A stretch of DNA of 64,000 nt, from positions 6,398,501 to 6,462,500 of the forward strand of contig OU964924.1 of NCBI GenBank assembly GCA_918807975.1, given 5' to 3'. The DNA is from Aplidium turbinatum (taxonomy: Eukaryota; Chordata; Ascidiacea; Aplousobranchia; Polyclinidae). The notes under the pieces are model-generated. The model made no database searches. It saw only the letters and a list, made by a program, of their open reading frames with translations, and had not been told where the DNA came from. Each line of letters starts with the position of its first letter. Within the stretch, counting starts at the first letter, position 1. The position numbers and the translations under genes were made by a program. Of the stretch, positions 56,995-64,000 are shown one piece after another.

Positions 56995-57230
56995 ATTGAT
57001 TGATTGAACCTTTATCCTCGGACTGGAAAAGCTTCTTGCACAGCTTAATCCTGGCAGTTTCGCACACTTGTAGAGGCTTTGAATCACTGACGCAGGCCCG
57101 GTCACCGAGATTGACAGAGTGAAGTTTCCGATTGTTGAAGTCTTGTTACCGGGGAATTATTCCATCCATTAGATGCCGCTGAATGGAGAGCAGTCCTTAA
57201 CGTGCGTTTGCTCGATTGGACTCATTAGCC
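56995..57230 (-). repeat. tRNA-derived SINE, nearly complete body
   Basis: Same SINE as at 48309 and 24935/34156. From tail to body (plus orientation): GATTGATTGAACCTTTATCC, CTGGCAGTTTCGCACACTTG, CGGTCACCGAGATTGACAGA, GGGGAATTATTCCATCC, GGAGAGCAGTCC. The tRNA head is lost after about 57230. Confidence 0.85.
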
Positions 57231-57239
57231 ATTTGAGAA

Positions 57240-58364
57240 CTCTCCATTAGCTTATTATTGCAAAGACCATCATCCTCGAAAACGATGGATAGAGATCACT
57301 TGGTCTACTGTTTTGTTGTGACTGTTCGTATTCACTGTATTTCAAGTTTTGCTCTCAGCAAGTAGGCTTCGTGGCTATGCAAATTAATGAAACTGATTTC
57401 TGAACACTGTTTTACTGTTACACATTTGAAATCTTTTGGTCTTTCCCTTTGTTGGTGCCGAACTCTTATATGTTGGTGGTCACAGCGGTAAACCATAATT
57501 TCTTCGTGGGAAAATTGTAACTTAAAGTTCCCGGATCCTTTCGTCTGCATATAATGACCGAAGAAACACACACTTGAACTTCTTTTCAAACAGTGTATTT
57601 CTGTAAAAATTAGCCCACGGCTACCAAAAACGAGGGGGTGCAACGCGTACACCACTTAAACTGTCACTACACAACAGATTACTTGGATAAAAGACGGAAC
57701 TTTTGTCCAGCTAGCAAGCACTAAGCCAACAGTTAAATGTGCGGCCAACTTTCAAACAATCATTTTACGAATGACCAGAATAGATATCAATATCTCAAAT
57801 TCACGTAGAAAGTAACTGTGACGCAATAATGAAAAACAATTATGAAGTCATTCAACAGGTGTTCGAGCTAGTGAACCAATGCATTCATGTTTAAACAGGC
57901 CCAAACAGGTCCAAACAGATTTAAACAGGTCTGACACAAGTCTTATTAACGCTGGTGCAATTTTGGCTCATGTTTTAGGAATTTCCATGACGTAATATTC
58001 AGTAGACTTGAACGGTTTTTATATGACGTTTGATTTGGTGAAAATTGTCGGGAACATAGCGGCCCCTAGTTATGACAGTCTGACATGGCATAACTAAAAA
58101 GAATTGACGACAATTGTGAGCCAATGAATAAAAACACATGATACACTAATTGTTTGAATCACTCACGTTTAAGTTAATACGTAAATACAAAGGGCATGCA
58201 AAGAATGAACAACAATACGGAATAAACACGACGATACATGAAATTGGTACCATAGGTACACGCAAAAAATGACGCTATATACAATAGTTGCGATAATAAC
58301 CGACTGTTCCGGGCTCAGACAAGTATCGGCCACCGCAGACAAAACCAGGCTCAAACCCTAACAC
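57240..58364. other. no gene; probable 3' LTR region of the BEL/Pao element
   Basis: The sequence just downstream of the BEL/Pao stop should contain its 3' LTR. The partner LTR lies outside the window, so the borders cannot be set here. Confidence 0.4.
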
Positions 58365-61300
58365 TTAGGTGTTCTTTACGGGGGCGAGGCACGAAATATC
58401 CCTCAACACGTAGTCTACTTTCACTTTCCCCGTACTCTCATCATAGTTGCAGACGGCAACTTTGGCTCTACGAACCACAGGCTTCCCTTTCCTAATTTGT
58501 GGAACTACCTCATGCACCCTCCCAAGTTGATACTTCCCACGTTTACCAATGTCTTGGAGAGAACCTACCACTACAAGTTGACCAGGCTTCAAATTCTCGG
58601 CCATTTTTAGCCATTTTTTCCGGCCCTGAAGACCTGGCAAGTAAAAATCGATCCATTTACTCCAAAACTGCTGAGAAAGTGACAAATTGAACCGATAATC
58701 CCTTCTTAATTGGTCACGATCATGTGGTTGCCCAACAGCACAGTATGGGTCTAAGTATGGGGTCAAAAGTGAGGCAGGGGTGATGACAGTAAAATCCCTA
58801 GGGTCGTCACTCAAAGGTACCAAAGGGCGTTCGTTCACGATCCGAACGGCACTACTGGTGTACGTAAGCAGTTCAATAAATTTGGGCTTACGACTTGAAG
58901 AGTCCAAAATGTGAAAAAATGCGATTTTAAATTGTTTAACCATTGCCTCCCAGGCGCCACCTTGCGCCGGAGCATACGGAGGTATAAATTCCCAGTTTAT
59001 CGCTCTCTGTCTCAGGGCGTTGTGAAATTCAGCTGATTCTATCAACTCGGGTAACTTCTTAGATGCTGCCTGAAAGGTGCTTCCATTGTCGGAATAGATA
59101 GCATTAACCTGCCCACGTAAATCTGTAAACCTTGTAAAGGCAAGTAAAAAATCACTCAGCGACAATGACGTAACCAGCTCAACATGAATAGCGCGAGATG
59201 CCATACATGTGAATAAGAGTCCCCAAGCTTTTTTGTGACTCCTACCTTCAACAAAGGTCAATGGTCCAAGATAGTCCAAGCCGCAATCAAAAAAGGGTTT
59301 CCTATGGGCAGTTGTGCGAGACAAAGGTAAATCAGACATGAGCTGCCTTATAGGCCGAGCTTTCTCAATCGCACACACACCACAATCATTGAGATACCTC
59401 TTCACGGAAGCATTACCATTAGCGATCCAAAACTTCTGTCGCGTAGACAACAAAGTGTGCTGTACTCCACAGTGCGCATTTCGATTATGATGCGACAGTA
59501 CAACAAGCCTAGTGAAGGGGTGCTTCGAAGGCAAAACAATCGGATGCTTTGCTTCTAGAGAAATCTCGGGAGAATTACTTAAGCGCCCTTCAATGCGGAT
59601 TACACCAGCATCATCTACACAAGGTCTGTACTTTTTAAGTGAACGCAATCCTTTCAAGCGTTCCTTCTCACGTTGCGAAGCGCCAACACTACCCCGCTTT
59701 ATCACTTCCTCAAGTGCATCCGGCGATCGTTTGGTCATTAAATGTAACACATCGCCATACACGCTTTTCTGAACAAACTTCACAGTTAAGTCTAAGGCTT
59801 TATCAAGATAAGAGGCGTCCAGTTTTGGCTTCATAAAGCTACGCTTTTTCGTTTTACAGCACAAAAATTCAACAAAAGCAACCAAATAAGCAATTCTCTT
59901 TTTCATAACATACAAAGAAGGTGCGGCCTCGATCAATCTGTGAAGGCCACCCTGTCCAACGTCAAGCGACCCCTCTTCGTCACGAAGATATAGGCTATGG
60001 ACAGGTACTGGAGTGGGGTTTTCTACAGATGGAATTTCTTCACACTGATAGAGAAGACTAGAACCATTTAACCACAACTCTCGAAACTCTTTCTTTGTAA
60101 TAAGATTTGGCCTTGTGCCAACATCAGCTGGGTTCATATCGGTAGGGCAAAAACGCCAATCCTGGGCTCCAGATAACAATAAAATATGCTCAACTCGACG
60201 CGTAATAAACTTATTCAAACGTAAATCAGGGTTTTTAACCCACTGCAACACAGTCCGAGAATCACACCAAAAATACTTACTGCAGTCGGGCATCTTCAAT
60301 GCCTCGTAGGCCTGCTTCACGAGTCTTGCTGTATTTAAAGCGGCAACAAGCTCTTTCCTAGCTATCGGCCAAGAAAACTGATTTTTTACAACAATGGTAG
60401 ATTTACCCAGAACGAAAGACACACTCGGAACTCCGTTAACCAGTCTACGTAAGTAAACAACAGAAGAGAAAGCTTGATTCGAAGCATCACTAAACCCATG
60501 CAATTGATATGAAACAATATCATCCGGACTGCACACACCAGAGTTTGCAAAATACCATCTCGGTAACGAAAAATCCTTAAGCAGGTCCAAAGAGCGAAGC
60601 CACGACTCCCACTCTTTAACAAAGCTATCAGGGACCTCGGTGTCCCAATCAAACTTGTCTATCGCCAATTGCTGAAGTATAAGGCGTGCTTTTAGAAAAA
60701 ATGGCGCTCCAAAGCCTAGCGGATCAAAATTTTGTCCAAGCTGACTGAGCATACTTCGGCGCGTGTGTTTAGCTAAGGGCTTTAAGGAACATGCGATACG
60801 CATCTCGTCAGACTCGGTTTGCCACACACAACCCAATGTCTTCGCTGATGGCAAAGTCATATTTTCAGTCTGAAAGTCAATGTCACGAATCAAAGGTGAA
60901 AGCATCTCATTATCCAAATTTGACAAGACAATCATAGCCTCCTTGTTAGCACTCCACTTAACAAGTTTAAACCCACGGCTATCAAACAAAGCAATTGATT
61001 CATGAGTGATTTGCTGAGCTTCCTCTAAGCTATCAGCCGAAAATATAAAATCATCCATGTACATATTATTTGCAATATTGCAGAGAGTCAATTCACCAGC
61101 ACTGCTGGGATTCTGCTCGATCATTTTCTTTATAGCCAAGCAAGCGATATACGGGCTACTCTTTATTCCCCAAGGGTGTACACAAAAACGAAATGGTACC
61201 ATCCTACCATTTTCAAGGTCATCATCTTCAAACCACAATATACGAAACAAATCCCTTTGCGACTCCGGTAACTTTATTTGAAAGAAGCATTTAGTCACAT

Positions 61301-63974
61301 CAGCCATGAGACCAAATCTACCAAGCCGAAATCTAGCCAAGACATCTACCAGAGGGTTTAACAAGTCAGGACCCGAAAACATTACATCATTAACACAAGT
61401 TCCTCGAAATTCAGACTTGCCATCGTAAACAATGCGCTTTTTTAATTGTGACGTCACAAAGTATGGTAAATACCATTCAAATCCCTTGACATTTCCTGCT
61501 TCACCCGCGCGCTCAATATAGCCATTAGATTTAAGATCTTTCATGGTGTCAGTAAGGAAATCACGAAGTTCAGGTTGTTTTAAAGCTTTCTTTCTTAAAG
61601 CAGCAGCTCTATCTGACGCCAACACAAAATTGTTAGGTAGATCAATATCTTCCCTCAACGGAACAGGTATCTCAAATCGACCATCTTTCAACTCAATATT
61701 CGGTTCGACAAGTTCTCTAGCCAAAATATCATTGCGAGACAATTCACAGGTTTCATTTTGCAAAGTCAAATCCTGAATGACTTTATTCAGGTCTGCTATT
61801 TCCATATCGCGAGACTCAATTTTACGCTGAAAGCCAGAGATGACATCCGACTCTGAAGACGTCTGCACTCTGCACACTTTAGCAACGCTTTCAACTAAGG
61901 GTGACTTACCACCACAAGCCAACCAACCGAGAGGAGTGAGCAAAGCATGCGGTTCACTACGATTGTCACCAACACGCTCTTCTTTTGCACACATCAAATA
62001 AGCGTTGTCGTTGCCAATCAGTACATCTACAGTACTACAATCATTCAAATGAAACATATTCACGTCATGAAAATGACGGAAACCACTTAAATCTTGTTTA
62101 TGGGGTAAAGTTTTAACATCGTCAGCCCAAGCTGGGTTAACCACCGAGGTTATATCACAAAACAGTTCATCAGTCTCTAACGACTGGATGTTGAGTTTAA
62201 CAAGGTCAGCACAAGTAGGTTTCTGACCAGCCAGAGTATCCATTTTAAACGACGCTTTATCATACGGTTTAAGACCAAGTTCGCACACCAAGTCACTCGA
62301 AACAAAGGTCAACTGCGAACCAGGATCATGCTGACAATACACCAACTTCGATTTGCCAGTCATTGGATTCAAAACACGAGCAGCAGTAACGCGGTTAAAG
62401 GCTGCTTTAACATTTCCAATCTTAACATTACGCACAGGAACTCTGGCACCAGCCTCATCTTTACCGACCAAATCCAGAGAATCACGTGACGTCACATAAA
62501 AATCATGCAGAAGAAAATAGTGTTTCCTATCGTTGGTAGGTCCACACTTACGACAGTTATTTGCATGATTACAGTCTCTAACCATATGCTGGCGCAAACA
62601 ATTCAAGCATTTGCCAGCTTTCACAATGACATCTCTCCGATCTTTAGGTGTCAAGCGCAAAAATTCTTTACAATTAGACAAAAAATGATATTCAACTTGA
62701 CCACGTGACGAACAACAAAAACATGCCGGTATGTCACTACGTCTGGCCACACCGCCGCGCGGTGCGCCAACAGCAGTCGAGTACTGCGAACTCCCTGAAA
62801 TCACATTATCATGGGGTTTTACCGACGTCTGCCTAACCGGACATGAAGGCAATTTTCCTTTGCCAAACTTTTTAAAATGCTGCGACTCACCAGAATCGCC
62901 CATTAGCATAATGCTAAAATCAGTCGACTTGCGCGTTTCCTCCCGTATTACAAAATCAAACAAACTCTGAAAGGTAGGTTCCTCAGTGCTACCATACTGA
63001 TCACCTAAAAAGTCAAGATAACGCTGCTTAGCGTCAAACGGGAGTCGCTTAGCCAAATCCAAAACAAAACGTCCTTCTAATTTATCACGCTGACCATAAG
63101 CTTTCGCGTAAAGCAAACACTGCGACAATTCATCTTTAAACTCTTTCAAATCACTGGAAGAGATAGAAGTCAATTTGCTACCATAGCGATACTTTCTAAT
63201 TTCTGGTTCTGCGAAAAGACCTCCACGAACCCCAAAACGTTGGGACAAGCGAGCTAACGACATTTCTATCCTGTCTTCCTCTGACAAGCCAGGAGTGTCA
63301 GAAACCAAATTAGCAATCGTTTGTGCAGCTGTTCTAACACAAGCTGCTTGCAACAAAGTCAAACGAGTTCCCTTAAAGGGCGAAGCTGCCATCAAGGCCA
63401 TAACACGATTTTTAAAGAAGACAAATGGCATATTATTACCATCGTAACCAATCAAGGCCGCCTTATCGAAGAACGTCCTACTATTTTGGTATTCAAAAAA
63501 GCAATCCTGCTGTTGAGAACTCGATTTAGCGGGAGAAGACAAGCTATATCCCTTAATGGGCTGAGTGGGCTCAGTCACATGCACAGCCCGATCACGATCC
63601 TCACATACGTTAAAATCAGGAGACACGATACGCCTCTCACAACCACCCAAATTACGTGTAGCTGGGCGATCAAAAACTAGCGGCGCTGAAAACTGTGAAG
63701 GGGGCAAAGCATTACTGCTAATGGCGGCCCCGTGACCTGTACGCTCTGGGGGAGGAGTTCGGTTGTAATTTGCAGACCTTGGCTCTACAGCCTTCGGAAG
63801 ATCCTTAGCCGCGGCCCCGAGACCTCCTGAAACAGCTGGAAAACATGTGGATTGTACAGGTCCACTTACGGATTGAACAGGCGTGTGGAAAAGGTTAGGT
63901 AAATTAAACTGTGATTGATGTTCACTTCTGGAATGCCTAGAAGAGCCCTTCCTAGAGCTACGCCGGGAGCCCAA
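58365..63974 (-). mobile_element. BEL/Pao LTR retroelement, open gag-pol, looks whole within the window
   Basis: A single minus-strand gag-pol frame of about 1,869 codons. Parts in order: gag-like region, CCHC-type zinc knuckles, an aspartic protease of the DUF1758/A17 type, reverse transcriptase with a YMDD box, RNase H, an integrase with an HHCC zinc finger and catalytic core, and a DUF5641-type C-terminus. This order is diagnostic of the BEL/Pao family. No break was noticed in the coding part, so it appears young. The 5' LTR and primer-binding site lie beyond the right edge. Confidence 0.9.
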
Positions 63975-64000
63975 CTCAGAACGATATTCAGCTAAAACTA

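Overview
This is a repeat-rich, AT-rich window from an animal nuclear genome. GT-AG introns, a metazoan-type protein kinase, a P/THAP element, CR1-like, L1/Tx1-like and R2-like LINEs, a BEL/Pao element, a Penelope-like element and many hAT copies all point to a marine invertebrate. A tunicate is possible, since P elements are known from Ciona, but the sequence alone does not settle the species. I see nothing prokaryotic.

The host content is one gene family present as two convergent copies. Gene A (minus strand, 52260 to 40644) can be read as seven exons with consistent phases, giving about 1,051 residues. It has a RIPK/TKL-like kinase domain, a linker, a BACK domain of the kind normally found in BTB-Kelch proteins, and a long Ser/Thr/Pro-rich tail with internal repeats. 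Gene B (plus strand, entering from the left edge, last exon 24020-24178) keeps kinase exons, the linker exon and a shortened last exon. Its two main BACK exons are missing from where they should be, so it looks like a decayed paralogue whose introns filled with mobile DNA.

Layout: 1-1.7 kb, gene B kinase exons. 1.76-11.9 kb, an inverted pair of ~395-bp arms enclosing a broken transposase-like gene and a CR1/L2-like LINE. 12.2 kb, gene B linker exon. 13.1-22 kb, a satellite interrupted by an 8.4-kb element with terminal inverted repeats; this holds subterminal minisatellites, hammerhead-ribozyme-like repeats, an R2-like LINE and an L1/Tx1-like LINE. 22.5-23.2 kb, a TA-flanked MITE. 24.0 kb, gene B last exon. 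25.06-34.16 kb, a 9.1-kb P-type transposon inserted in a tRNA-derived SINE. It carries a THAP/P transposase gene on the minus strand, a second transposase-like gene on the plus strand, and a palindromic Penelope-like insertion. 34.4-40.6 kb, small hAT elements and otherwise empty sequence. 40.6-52.3 kb, gene A. 52.4-57.2 kb, a MITE, hAT elements (one nested in another) and a SINE. 58.4-64 kb, a BEL/Pao retroelement running off the right edge.

The most unusual signal is the short motif TAGGCTA (or TAGCCTA), seen roughly sixty times. In five places a related sequence or a conserved reading frame shows that it is a 5-bp gain at an ancestral TA. This is what a Tc1/mariner-type excision footprint (TA-GGC-TA) would look like. 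The other top item is the kinase-BACK fusion of gene A.
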